This document shows, one piece after another, positions 35,101 through 44,650 of a DNA stretch of 64,000 nt (the stretch's first letter is position 1; each line of letters starts with the position of its first letter). Location of the stretch: assembly GCA_036924085.1 (NCBI GenBank), contig JAVGWX010000025.1, forward strand, positions 31,445,921-31,509,920, in the 5' to 3' direction. The notes below the pieces were generated by a model that was given only the letters and a program-made list of their open reading frames with translations, made no database searches and had not been told where the DNA came from. The stretch is from Ariolimax columbianus (taxonomy: Eukaryota > Mollusca > Gastropoda > Stylommatophora > Arionidae). Both the position numbers and the translations under genes were made by a program.

Positions 35101-36010
35101 CCAACGTGGGAGCGCTTTTATTTCCTGTAGGCCTACTTCCATATCAACTTCTAGCCTAATTGGCCTGTGGTCGCTACCTGCCAATTGGTTTAGCACCTGG
35201 CGGTCTATTTTGTGGAGAATATCCACCGTGGAAAAGGCCAAGTCTGGAGTAGAGGTGGTATGCCATGTTCTAGAATAGAAGCTAGGGCGATCTTCCGGCC
35301 TATTGATAAGATAGAGATTTGTGTCTATCTCCCAATCTTCCACTTCATCACCTCTGTTGTCTGTGTCCGAATATCCCCATCTCTCCGAGTGGCTGTTGAA
35401 GTCTCCAACTACAAGACAGCTGGAGTCCTTGATCTCCATACTCGAGAGCAACAGGTCTTCGTTTCTTGTGCCATTATGTCAATTCCTACAATTTCTGCTT
35501 ATCCGGTGTGATTGACAGCTACCGCGCTACTCAGTATGCAGTTACGTGTCAGTATCAGAACCCCTCCTTTGTGACCTTCTCTATCAAGACGGAAGGTCTG
35601 GCATCCTCTGATTGAGAATTTGTGGTTGTTGTTGAGGTGCGTTTCTTGGATACATGCCACGTCAATCTTACCTTCATGCAGGTGATGTGTTAGGGAAAGC
35701 TTTTTGTTAATGACTCCCTACGCGTTCCACTGTGGTATTCTGAGGGTCTTGTGTTTTTGGTCAATAGTTTTTGCCCCATCACCTTGTTCCTTGACTCCAC
35801 AGCACATAGGTGGGTGACTACCAGTAGCATTGGGTCGGCCCCTTCGAGGCGTGAGGTCCGGCACTCTCGCTGCTTGGCGGTACTCCACATGATGAGCGCC
35901 ACACTTTTTTCTGATGGGTTGTACCGTCATCATACAGCGATATACGTTGCACTGTTTCGTTAAGCCTGTGGCTCAGTGCATCCGATTTCAACAGGCGTTT
36001 CTGTAGGGAT
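32128..36010 (-). mobile_element. I-group non-LTR retrotransposon (Nimb/I-like), copy B, near full length
   Basis: Partner of 9,768-13,213 but extending further 5'. On the minus strand, from about 35,735, the endonuclease N-terminus reads P-Q-W-N-A (then a stop), 'GVINKKLSLTHHLHEGKIDV', A-C-I-Q-E-T-H-L and D-R-E-G-H-K-G-G. It continues with 'CLVVGDFNSHSERWGYSDTD', the RT (YRAISLL, 'MFADDLAMWTTEENLTIANN' at 33,840), part of the RNase H (32,740-32,700 region damaged; C-terminus 'WVPSHCTIQGNEEANRLAKE'), and the knuckle C-T-C-G-T-G-K-M-T-A-E-H-L-L-Q-N-C. The tail is (GAA)n at 32,130-32,170. Multiple stops and frameshifts. The 5' leader includes a SINE-like segment at 35,945-36,012. Confidence 0.92.
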
Positions 36011-36012
36011 GT
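35945..36012 (-). mobile_element. SINE-like core segment in the LINE 5' leader
   Basis: The plus-strand text 'acgttgcactgtttcgttaa' followed by 'gcctgtggctcagtgcatcc' and gatttcaacaggcgttt matches SINE family 1 at 59,446-59,510 ('gcgttgcactgtgtttttat', 'gcgcctgtcggcccagtgca', tccgacttcagcacgcat). Orientation is the same relative to the tRNA head. It lies about 210 bp upstream of the LINE endonuclease. Confidence 0.65.
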
Positions 36013-36139
36013 CCTACTTAGCCTTTGGCTGTCCCCAGCCTATCTGCAAGGCAGCAGTTGTTTTTGGTCAGAGTTGTCTCTCTTAGGGAAGTTGTCTTGC
36101 AGGATTATCGAGTCTTCCCCACTCGTGTCTATAGGGTGC

Positions 36140-36506
36140 GGTGATGATATATGAGATATGATATGGACTATGTACTAGTTTGTACTATCCCGGAAGAAAG
36201 GCAGTCCAGTGTGTCTATATCCCAGGATCGTCACTTCCTGCCAGAAACGTAGCATATGTATGTGAGTGGGGTATCTCTTTGCTTACTTTATTTTCTCAGC
36301 TTCTCTGCAGTGATGGTACGCCTAGCATTCCCCGCCACCTGCGAGGTTGTCACAATAGAGCGAATGTGCAATGTCCGCTGGCCTACATCTCTTCTGCGTC
36401 CATTGGGATGACTGATAGCAGACAGAGGTAAAGAGCGAGGCAGGAGTGCATTTAACCAAGGGACAAGCCTGGCCATGGCCCGGAGATGTTGTTCGCCTGG
36501 TTTCCC
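36140..36506 (-). other. Possible rDNA 3' external/intergenic spacer
   Basis: This directly follows the 28S 3' terminus on the minus strand and precedes the 5' end of the LINE. It is unassigned otherwise. That it is spacer DNA is inferred only from position. Open frames across it are shadows. Confidence 0.35.
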
Positions 36507-36965
36507 GACATATCTCATGATCAAAGGTTTAGTCTCAACAGTTCGCAGTGAGGTGGCTGCTCTACTGCTTACGACACCCCGACCGAGAACTAAGTCTTCT
36601 ACTAGTGGTTTCACACCTCATCGCCGTATGGGGTGAATATCGGGCAGCTTCCCGCCCGCTTTGATCGGCGGACGGCAGAGACCTCTTTCTGCGGCTCGAC
36701 CGGGTCGGGCTGAGACGCGAGCACCAACCATATCGTAGCCTCCCATCGCAGTGGTGCTGGGATTTAGGGCGAGATTCCGGCTTAGAGACGTTTGGCCGTA
36801 ATCCCTCAGATGGTAGCTTCGCACCATTGGCTTATCAGCCTAGCTCATGGGCCAAATGTCTGAGACCTGCGATTTCTCTCGAATTGAGCAGGATTTTCGT
36901 AGCAACGCCCTGTCACTAGTAGGGTAAAAACCACCCTGTTGGAGTCGACTGTTAGAACAGGTATG
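36507..36965 (-). pseudogene. 28S rRNA 3'-end pseudogene
   Basis: The minus strand follows the 3' ~460 nt of metazoan 28S rRNA in order. It has 'gtttttaccctactagtgac' (28S: GTTTTACCCTACTGATG), 'aatcctgctcaattcgagag', 'cgcaggtctcagacatttgg' and 'gcgaagctaccatctgaggg'. It continues with 'cggtcggggtgtcgtaagca', 'gtagagcagccacctcactg' and 'gttgagactaaacctttgat', ending at ...atatgtc. It contains the sarcin-ricin loop area but with changes at universally conserved bases (AGTACGAGAGGAAC has become aattcgagagaaat), so it is not a functional gene. The 5' break is near 36,965. No 5.8S or 18S is present. Confidence 0.9.
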
Positions 36966-37110
36966 GAAAGAAAAGGAGATGGCAACAAAAGAGAAATGGA
37001 AAACCCGAGAGAGACAACCTCACAAAGTTGATGAGGTTAATGAGATGAACAAGAAAAAAAGTAGAACCATCAATTGGTTTACAGCTTTAGCGAGAGAATC
37101 GAGAATCTGA
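36966..37110. other. Unassigned junction sequence
   Basis: A-rich stretch between the rRNA pseudogene and the 59-bp repeat; nothing recognised. Confidence 0.4.
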
Positions 37111-37645
37111 TGCTGTAAGGTCACACTAACAATAGGTCAACCTCTCTACAGTAGAAGGCTCTCCACTCATGCTGTAAGGTCACACTAACAATAGGTCAAC
37201 CTCTCTACAGTAGAAGGCTCTCCACTCATGCTGTAAGGTCACACTAACAATTGGTCAACCTCTCTACAGTAGAAGGCTCTCCACTCATGCTGTAAGGTCA
37301 CACTAACAATAGGTCAACCTCTCTACAGTAGAAGGGACTCCACTCATGCCGTAAGGTCACACTAACAATAGGTCAACCTCTCTACAGTAGAAGATGCTGC
37401 ACTGATGGTGTAAGGTCACACTAACAATTTGGCAATCTCACTATAGTAGAAGGCTCTCCACTCATGCTGTAAGGTCACACTAACAATAAGTCAACCTCTC
37501 TACAGTAGAAGACTCTCCACTAATGGTGTAATGTGACCCAATAATAGTAGAGCCAAACATCTCTATATTATGTTAAGTGACAAATAGAGGTGTCGAATTT
37601 CTCTAGTGTAGAAGACTTTACACTTATGTTGTAAGGTGTCAAGAT
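37111..37645 (+). repeat. 59-bp minisatellite
   Basis: Tandem copies of 'tgctgtaaggtcacactaac', aataggtcaacctctctacag and tagaaggctctccactca, starting at 37,111, 37,170, 37,229 and 37,288, then progressively diverged to about 37,645. Roughly nine units. It lies downstream of the zinc-finger exon in that gene's direction. Confidence 0.92.
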
Positions 37646-37699
37646 TGTCAAATGAGACCCAACAGTTCTTTCACATGTTAGTTCTTTTGTGTTTTTTTA

Positions 37700-38378
37700 G
37701 CCTGCATCTGTCACTAAACTCTATTTCACAAACATCACATTTTTCACTAAACTCTACTCCACAAACATCACATCTGTCACTAAACTCTACTTCACAAACA
37801 TCACATCTGTCACTAAACTCTACTCCACAAACATCACATCTGTCACTAAACTCTACTCCACAAATATCACAGCTGTCGCTAAACTCTACTCCACAAACAT
37901 CACATCTGTCACTAAACTCTACTCCACAAACATCACATCTGTCGCTAAACTCTACTCCACAGATATCACAGCTGTCGCTAAACTCTAATCCACAGATATC
38001 ACAGCTGTCGCTAAACTCTACTCCACAAACATCACATCTGTCACTAAACTATACTCCACAAATATCACAGCTGTCGCTAAACTCTACTCCACAAACATCA
38101 CATCTGTCACTAAACTCTACTCCACAAATATCACAGCTGTCACTTAACTCTACTCCACAAATATCACAGCTGTCACTAAACTCTACTCCACAAATATCAC
38201 AGCTGTCACTAAACTCTACTCCACAAACATCACATCTGTCACTAAACTCTACTCCACAAATATCACAGCTGTCGCTAAACTCTACTCCACAAACATCACA
38301 GCTGTCACTAAACTCTACTCCACAAATATCACAGCTGTCGCTAAACTCTATTCCACAAATATCACACCAGAAAGGCTT
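37700..38378 (-). repeat. 33-bp minisatellite: amplified half zinc finger
   Basis: Twenty units of exactly 33 bp. On the minus strand each codes (R/S)-C-D-(V/I)-C-G-V-E-F-S-D, the CxxC half of the neighbouring zinc fingers without the His half. The block is entered from a normal linker, T-Y-T-K-E-K-P-F-W-C-D-I-C-G (38,375), showing its origin. One unit near 38,050 has TAG in this frame. The 251-codon plus-strand frame (SLNSTPQTSHL repeats) is the complementary shadow. It is out of the predicted gene because stops at 38,400-38,675 precede it. Confidence 0.85.
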
Positions 38379-38399
38379 CTCTTTTGTATAAGTTCATTT

Positions 38400-38672
38400 G
38401 TGTCTCTTCATGTCACGATCACTTATTAAATCCCAAACCACACATATCACACTTGAATGGCTTCTCGCTTTTATGAATCATTTTAAGTATATTCACTCAT
38501 GTTTATCAGTAAACTCAACACCACAAACAAAACACTTGTAAGACTTCTCTCCTGTATGAATTCTGTTATGTCATTTTAGATGTTGATATCAATCAAATGC
38601 CACACTTGAAATATCACACTTGTAAGACATCTGTCATGTACAAATTCTGTTATGTGTCTTTAGATTTTCATT
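38400..38672 (-). pseudogene. Relict zinc fingers after the stop codon
   Basis: Continuing past the stop at 38,673, the minus strand still shows decayed fingers: N-E-N-L-K-T-H-N-R-I-C, 'YKCDISSVAFD', then H-N-R-I-H-T-G-E-K-S-Y-K-C-F-V-C-G and 'FKCDMCGLGFN' with stops and a one-base frameshift near 38,435. These were once part of the array; the open array now ends four or so fingers earlier. Confidence 0.8.
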
Positions 38673-40456
38673 TCAAACAAATGCAGCACCACAAACATCA
38701 CACTTGTACGGCTTCTCTCCTGTATGAATTATTTTATGTCTCCTTAGACTACCATTTTGAATAAATGCAGCACCACAAACATCACTCGCAAAAGAACTCT
38801 CAACCATGTGTTTTATTATATGCGCCCTCAATGACGTCAGACAAGTCAACTTAGCACCACACAAATCACAACTATAAAGTTTTCCTTTTGTGTGTTTTAT
38901 CTTGTGTTTTTTCAGTTTAATACTGTGAGCAAACACCAAGCCACAAACATCACACTTGTACGGCTTCTCTCCTGTATGAATTCTTTTATGTATGTTTAGG
39001 CTTCCACTTTGATTAAATGCAGCACCACAAACATCACACTTGTATGGCTTCTCTCCTGTATGATTTCTTTTATGTATGTTTAGGCTTCCACTTTGATTAA
39101 ATGCAGCACCACAAACATCACACTTGTATGGCTTCTCTCCTGTATGAATTCTTTTATGTTTCTTTAGGTGTCCACCCTCAGCAAATACAGCATCACAAAC
39201 ATCACACTTGTATGGCTTCTCTCCTGTATGAATTCTTTTATGTGTCTTTAGATTTCCACTATAATTAAATGCAGCACCACAAACATCACACTTGTATGGC
39301 TTCTCTCCTGTATGAATTCTTTTATGTATGTTTAGGCCTCCACTTTGATTAAATGCAGCACCACAAACATCACACTTGTATGGCTTCTCTCCTGTATGAA
39401 TTCTGTTATGTTTCTTTAGATGTCCACCCTCAGCAAATACAGCACCACAAACATCACACTTGTATGGCTTCTCTAATGTATGAATTCTTTTATGTGTCGT
39501 TAGATGTCCACCCTCAGCAAATACAGCCCCACAAACATCACACTTGTATGGCTTCTCTCCTGTATGAATTCTTTTATGTGTCTTTAGATTTCCACTATAA
39601 TTAAATACAGCACCACAAACATCACACTTGTATGGCTTCTCTCCTGTATGAATTCTTTTATGTGTCTTTAGATCTGCACAATAATGAAATGCAGCACCAC
39701 AAACATCACACTTGTATGGCTTCTCTCCTGTATGATTTCTTTTATGTATGTTTAGGCTTCCACTTTGATTAAATGCAGCACCACAAACATCACACTTGTA
39801 TGGCTTCTCTCCTGTATGAATTCTGTTATGTTTCTTTAGATGTCCACCCTCAGCAAATACAGCACCACAAACATCACACTTGTATGGCTTCTCTCCTGTA
39901 TGAATTCTTTTATGTGTCGTTAGATGTCCACCCTCAGCAAATACAGCCCCACAAACATCACACTTGTATGGCTTCTCTCCTGTATGAATTCTTTTATGTG
40001 TCTTTAGATCTGCACAATAATGAAATGCAGCACCACAAACATCACACTTGTATGGCTTCTCTCCTGTATGAATTCTTTTATGTGTCTTTAGATGTCCACT
40101 TTGAAAAAATGCAGCACCACAAACATCACACGTGTACGTCTTCCCCCTCACATGTTTTCTCATATGTGTACTCAAGTAGCTCAGACAAGTCAACCTAGCA
40201 CCACACAAATCACAACCATAAGGTTTTTCAGCTGTGTGTATTGTCTTGTGTTTTTTCAGTTTAATACGGTGAACAAACACCAAGCCACAAACATCACACT
40301 TGTAAGACTTCTCTCTGGTATGTATTCCTTTATGTGTCTTTAGATGTGCACTTTGATTAAACAATTCAAAAGGTCTCTCTCTCGTATGCAATCTTGTATG
40401 ATTCTCGAGGTTGCTGTCCAAGCCACAAACATCATCCTGGCAACACGAATCAAAAC
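38673..40456 (-). CDS. C2H2 zinc-finger array exon (18 intact fingers), candidate PRDM9-like terminal exon
   Basis: An acceptor 'tctctatttgattcattgcag' ends at 40,457; the open frame has no ATG near its start (its first in-frame candidate at 40,421 is TTG) and a TGA lies in frame just upstream. So this is a spliced 3' exon, entered in phase 1. Order: two defective N-terminal fingers, 18 complete C2H2 fingers with H-T-G-E-K-P-Y-K linkers, one finger with the first Cys changed to Ser (FASDVCGAAF), and a final finger cut after C-D-V-C-G-A-A-F-V by TGA. The 84-bp units are nearly identical outside the recognition helix. Helix types recur in sets: NQSGSL, AEGGHL, HYCADL, NYSGNL. It probably binds DNA in the nucleus. 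It could equally be an unrelated ZNF gene. Confidence 0.9.
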
Positions 40457-40814
40457 CTGCAATGAATCAAATAGAGACAAAGCAATGATCAAATACAAAC
40501 ACACAACACATCTTTCTCTATATTTATAACTGGATAGCCACTATCATTTTGTTATTTATGTAGAATTGGCATTACAGGGACACCCACTGAAGAGCAGCCA
40601 TAGTAAACAGTATGTATACGGATGAATATTATAGCTCACTGGATGTACACATCCCTGATTTGTTCTCTGACATCCTTGACCTGCTAATGTCTCATTCTAA
40701 GATCCTTCTGTCTACAGGATTGCAGATTCATTGGTTTAAACAGGTACGTGTGCTCGTTATCCATATCTAATACTGTGGGTGCTTTGTAAAAATCCTTTTC
40801 TGATTTACCAAGAC

Positions 40815-40885
40815 AATTCTGCCTGTAAACTCTAATACACAAACATCACACTTGTAAGGCCTTTCTTCCGCATGAGTTGATGCTT
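40815..40885 (-). pseudogene. Isolated zinc-finger relic
   Basis: The minus strand reads H-A-E-E-R-P-Y-K-C-D-V-C-V-L-E-F, a linker plus the CxxC half of a finger, about 360 bp upstream of the array exon and not in an open frame with it. It looks like an orphan fragment from the same array. Confidence 0.65.
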
Positions 40886-40944
40886 GCCATAGTAGCTGAT
40901 CACCTTATCTCAGTCTTTTATTGTCTACGTTTTTCTGATGAAGC

Positions 40945-41550
40945 TGGTCCTGGAGTTGGTCCTAGAGTGAACACAACATCTGATCTTAGGCTGACTGCAG
41001 AAGTTGGTCCTAGGCTAACAGCAGGAGCTGGTCCTAGGCTAACAGCAGGAGCTGGTCCTAGAGTTGGTCCTAGGCTAACAGCAGGAGCTGGTCCTAGGCT
41101 AACAGCAGGAGCTGGTCCTAGGCTAACAGCAGGAGCTGGTCCTAGAGTGAACACAACATCTGGTCTTAGGCTGACTGCAGAAGTTGGTCCTAGGCTGACT
41201 GCAGGAGTTGATCCTAGAATGAAGACAACAGCCGGAACACAGGAGCTGGTCCTACAGTGACTGCAACAGCTGGTCTTAGGCTGACCGCAGGAGATGGTCT
41301 TAGGTTTCCTACAAGAGATGGTCCTAAAGGAACCACAACAGTGGGTCCTAGGCTGACCACAACAGCTGGTCCTAGGCTGACCACAATAGCTGGTCCTAGG
41401 ATGACCACAACAGCTGGTCCTAGGCTGACCACAACAGCTGGTCCTAGGCTGACTACAACAGCTGGTCCTAGGCTGACCACAACAGCTGGTCGTAGGCTGA
41501 CCCTAACATTTGGCCTTAAGCTGACCACAACAGCTGGTCCTGCATTGATA
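40945..41550 (+). repeat. 24-bp minisatellite
   Basis: Tandem units of about 24 bp, 'gctggtcctaggctgaccac' plus aaca, with a left half where aacagcagga replaces accacaaca. Both strands are open across the whole block because the period is a multiple of three; I see no sign of translation. Confidence 0.92.
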
Positions 41551-41599
41551 GCATATTGCTGTGACGAATATCGTGTTGTATAAAGCTCTTTTGGTAGGT

Positions 41600-41905
41600 A
41601 TTGTCACATGCTTGCAATTAAGTTTTGGTGTTAATTGTCCAATGATCTGATTTGTTTATTGTATCGTTGTTGGATTTCCACGGTAATTCTTCCGTTAGCT
41701 GAAGTGCTCCCTAAGTATGTGAAATCTTTCACCTGTTTGATTTGCTATTTTTCAATGGTGATATTGATGTCTCTGCCTATTCTAAATATTTTCATGACCT
41801 CAACTTTTGCTACATTGATTTTCATGCTGAATTCTTGACATGCTGTATTTAGTTCATCAATATGTTGTTGCAATTCTAGTTGTGAAAAAGAAGTTCATTT
41901 AGGAG
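41600..41905 (-). mobile_element. RTE-like LINE fragment, RT thumb
   Basis: The minus strand reads 'LNTACQEFSMKINVAKVEVM', then K-I-F-R-I-G-R-D-I-N-I-T-I-E-K (stop) and 'VKDFTYLGSTSANGRITVEI'. This is the K-T-x-V-M ... F-x-Y-L-G-S-x-I ... G-R-x-x-x-E-I segment that follows the RT palm in RTE elements. Palm and endonuclease are missing. Confidence 0.75.
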
Positions 41906-42174
41906 TTCACCAATGTTGCTTCCTTCATTTGGGTTGGCTGTTCTACAAATGTGGTCTACATATAATGAACAACAAAGGTGATAGCACACATCGTTGTCGA
42001 ACTATGAATTTGATATGAAATTTTGATGAGAGTCTGGTTATTGTTCTAATAGAGCATTGTTGTTAATTTATATTTCAAATTACATTAAATACAAGGATAA
42101 GTCATTAAATAAGTCACACAAGACTATTTAACTAAATAAAAAAACCAAGAGGTTTGCACTTAAAAAACCATTCA

Positions 42175-42585
42175 TTATTGCACGGACACTTTCCCATATT
42201 TAACACCATCATTTCCACGAGCATTGATACACTTATCCCATCATGTTATCGGTGCACCAAAACCTGCAGCATAGAAGTCTTTGCTCTCAGTCACATTTGC
42301 ATTTCTGTTTTAACGTCTCTGTTATTTGGGAAACATCTTCCACCAAAGTGAGATTATGCTGTAGGCTAAACCATGCCAACAACCTATTGCAGCTGCTACA
42401 CACAATGTTTATTGTTATTTGCCCATCAGCTGGAATCATCTTCCCTATCGGTCGCACAGATGCTTTTGTTATAACCTGAACAGAACGACCAGGCTGGACT
42501 TCATCAGCAACTTTTGAGTGTCCTTAGGGAAATGTATGAACCCAACTATGCACCGCTTTACACATCTCAGCGTAAACTAGAATTA
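42175..42585 (-). mobile_element. Mariner-type transposase, internally deleted
   Basis: The minus strand starts with an N-terminal DNA-binding part: A-V-H-S-W-V-H-T-F-P, 'VADEVQPGRSVQVITKASVR' and G-Q-I-T-I-N-I, matching the mariner pattern W-x-x-x-F-x-x-G, D-x-x-R-S-G-R-P-x-x-x-x-x-E-x-V, R-R-I-T. It then passes directly to the C-terminal end 'WDKCINARGNDGVKYGK' and a TAA at 42,175-42,177. The catalytic core is deleted. Terminal inverted repeats could not be settled by eye. Confidence 0.72.
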
Positions 42586-42599
42586 GCTAGCATCAGGGC

Positions 42600-42900
42600 C
42601 AGCGAACAATAGCTGCCAAGACCCTTCTACACCTCCACGCGGTGATCCTGGATAACAGGCTGCAGCAGGGCAGACTGGCCAAGGAGAAGGGATCGAAGAG
42701 GGAATGCTAACCTAGTACTCAAAAAATGCTTGCTGAAGTCAGATGTGTTGGACCAAAAGGTGCAAATATCGCAGCCAAGCTGTAAACTATGACACAAGGC
42801 ATTCCGTTCTCTGGACTACATTCTGCTACTTGCAAAACCACTTTCCGGGCTTGGTAGCGAGAGATTGAGAATGAAGAATAATAATAAGAAGGAGGATTCA
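42600..42900 (+). mobile_element. Dispersed repeat family 2 (SINE-like) copy
   Basis: Second large copy, collinear with 14,230-14,560. It carries 'tactcaaaaaatgcttgctg', aagtcagatgtgttggacc and the trailing 'gagagattgagaatgaagaa' tail region. Shares the SINE family 1 central segment. Confidence 0.7.
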
Positions 42901-42909
42901 TCTTTGACA

Positions 42910-44160
42910 TGCTGACCTAATTTTGCTGAGATCTGTGTCTTACAGTCAATAGGCATGTGCTGCAACTCCGTACGTCAAAGTGCTGTTCTTTTCACACAAA
43001 AATGAGTTAATATGAACTTTTCACATAAAAATGAGTTAATATGAACTTTTCACACAAAAATGAGTTAATATGAACTTTTCACACAAAAATGAGTTAATAT
43101 GAACTTTTCACACAAAAATGAGTTAATATGAACTTTTCACACACAAATGAGTTAATATGAACTTTTCACACACAAATGAGTTAATATGAACTTTTCACAC
43201 AAAAATGAGTTAATATGAACTTTTCACACAAAAATGAGTTAATATGAAGTTTGAACACAAAAATGAGTTAATATGAACTTTTCACACAAAAATGAGTTAA
43301 TATGAACTTTTCACACAAAAATGAGTTAATATGAACTTTTCACACAAAAATGAGTTAATATGAACTTTTCACACAAAAATGAGTTAATATGAACTTTTCA
43401 CACAAAAATGAGTTAATATGAACTTTTCACATAAAAATGAGTTAATATGAACTTTTCATACAAAAATGAGTTAATATGAACTTTTCACACAAAAATGAGT
43501 TAATATGAACTTTTCACACAAAAATGAGTTAATATGAACTTTTCACACACAAATGAGTTAATATGAACTTTTCACACAAAAATGAGTTAATATGAACTTT
43601 TCACACAAAAATGAGTTAATATGAACTTTTCACACAAAAATGAGTTAATATGAACTTTTCACACAAAAATGAGTTAATATGAACTTTTCACACAAAAATG
43701 AGTTAATATGAACTTTTCACACAAAAATGAGTTAATATGAACTTTTCACATAAAAATGAGTTAATATGAACTTTTCATACAAAAATGAGTTAATATGAAC
43801 TTTTCACACAAAAATGAGTTAATATGAACTTTTCACACAAAAATGAGTTAATATGAACTTTTCACACACAAATGAGTTAATATGAACTTTTCACACAAAA
43901 ATGAGTTAATATGAACTTTTCACACAAAAATGAGTTAATATGAACTTTTCACACACAAATGAGTTCATATGAACTTTTCACACAAAAATGAGTTAATATG
44001 AACTTTTCAGGATGGGATAAATTGACTGATTTGTCTTCCAGCTGGAACTCCGAATGTCAAACAGTTTTATTCAAAACAAAATTCAAACAAATTGGTCTCA
44101 AATCTGAGCAACACAAAACACATCATTCGTCTCTTTATGACATGAAGTATTCATAGGGGT
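42910..44160 (-). mobile_element. Dispersed element (TTAACCCTTTCC family) with internal 29-bp expansion
   Basis: Flanks of the minisatellite match the element at 48,183-48,620: 'atctgtgtcttacagtcaat' on the left and, on the right, 'gttttattcaaaacaaaatt' through 'gacatgaagtattcata'. Between them a segment equivalent to 'aaaattggttaatatgaaac' has expanded into about 34 copies of a 29-bp unit (cttttcacacaaaaatgagt then taatatgaa), 43,000-44,008. Sub-blocks with ataaaaatg or acacaaatg variants repeat in the same order, indicating multi-unit duplication. Confidence 0.75.
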
Positions 44161-44640
44161 GGGTGTAACAAGGTATTTGTGTAACAAGGCATGTGTGTGG
44201 GTGTAACAAGGCACGTGTGTAACAATGCATGTGTGTAGGTGTAACAAGGCATGTGGGTAACAAGACGTGGGTAACAAGACGTGGGTAACAAGGCATGTGG
44301 GTAACAAGGCATGTGTGTGGGTGTGTAACAAGGCATGTGTGAGTGTGTAACAAGGCATGTGTGTGGGTGTGTAACAAGGCATGTGTAGATGTGTAACAAG
44401 GCATGTGTGTGGATGTGTATCAAGGCATGTGTGTGGGTGTGTAACAAGGCATGTGTGTGGGTGTGTAACAAGGCATGTGTGTGGGTGTGTAACAAGGCAT
44501 GTGTGTGGGTGTGTAACAAGGCATGTGTGTGGGTGTGTAACAAGGCATGTGCGGGTGTGTAACAACGCATGTGTGTGGGTGTGTAACAACGCATGTGTGT
44601 GGGTGTGTAACAACGCATGTGTGTTGGTGTATCAATCGTA
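44155..44640 (+). repeat. 24-bp minisatellite (aacaaggcatgtgtgtgggtgtgt)
   Basis: About 20 units of 24 bp, the left ones shortened and variant. All long open frames here (up to 200 codons, HALLHTHT repeats on the minus strand) result from the period being a multiple of three. The right edge lies 11 bp from a candidate exon. Confidence 0.92.
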
Positions 44641-44650
44641 TGTTGTTTAC

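Larger units (their letters stand above)
22097..35574 (+). repeat. Segmental duplication, copy B
   Basis: Same-orientation partner of 1-13,213. By eye most blocks are well above 90% identical. B keeps 25,220-26,155, which is missing from A between 3,135 and 3,160. B lacks the 38 bp seen in A at 13,053-13,090 and the region equivalent to A's 9,210-9,550. Past 35,574 B continues into the intact 5' part of the LINE, so the duplication endpoint or a later deletion lies inside that LINE in A. Confidence 0.9.

Noticed and set aside
36288..36827. Minus-strand frames of 108 and 69 codons
   Set aside because: Cover the 28S pseudogene and its spacer; not protein coding.
37636..38391. 251-codon plus-strand frame of SLNSTPQTSHL repeats
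   Set aside because: Complement of the half-zinc-finger repeat; open because the period is 33 bp.
39353..40198. Plus-strand frames with HHKHHTCMASLLYEF repeats
   Set aside because: Antisense shadow of the zinc-finger array.
40877..41528. Gly/Pro/Arg or Val/Ser-rich frames on both strands
   Set aside because: Both strands open through a 24-bp minisatellite; no evidence of translation.
43000..44008. CRISPR-like regular array
   Set aside because: Units are contiguous with no unique spacers; it is a minisatellite in a eukaryotic element.
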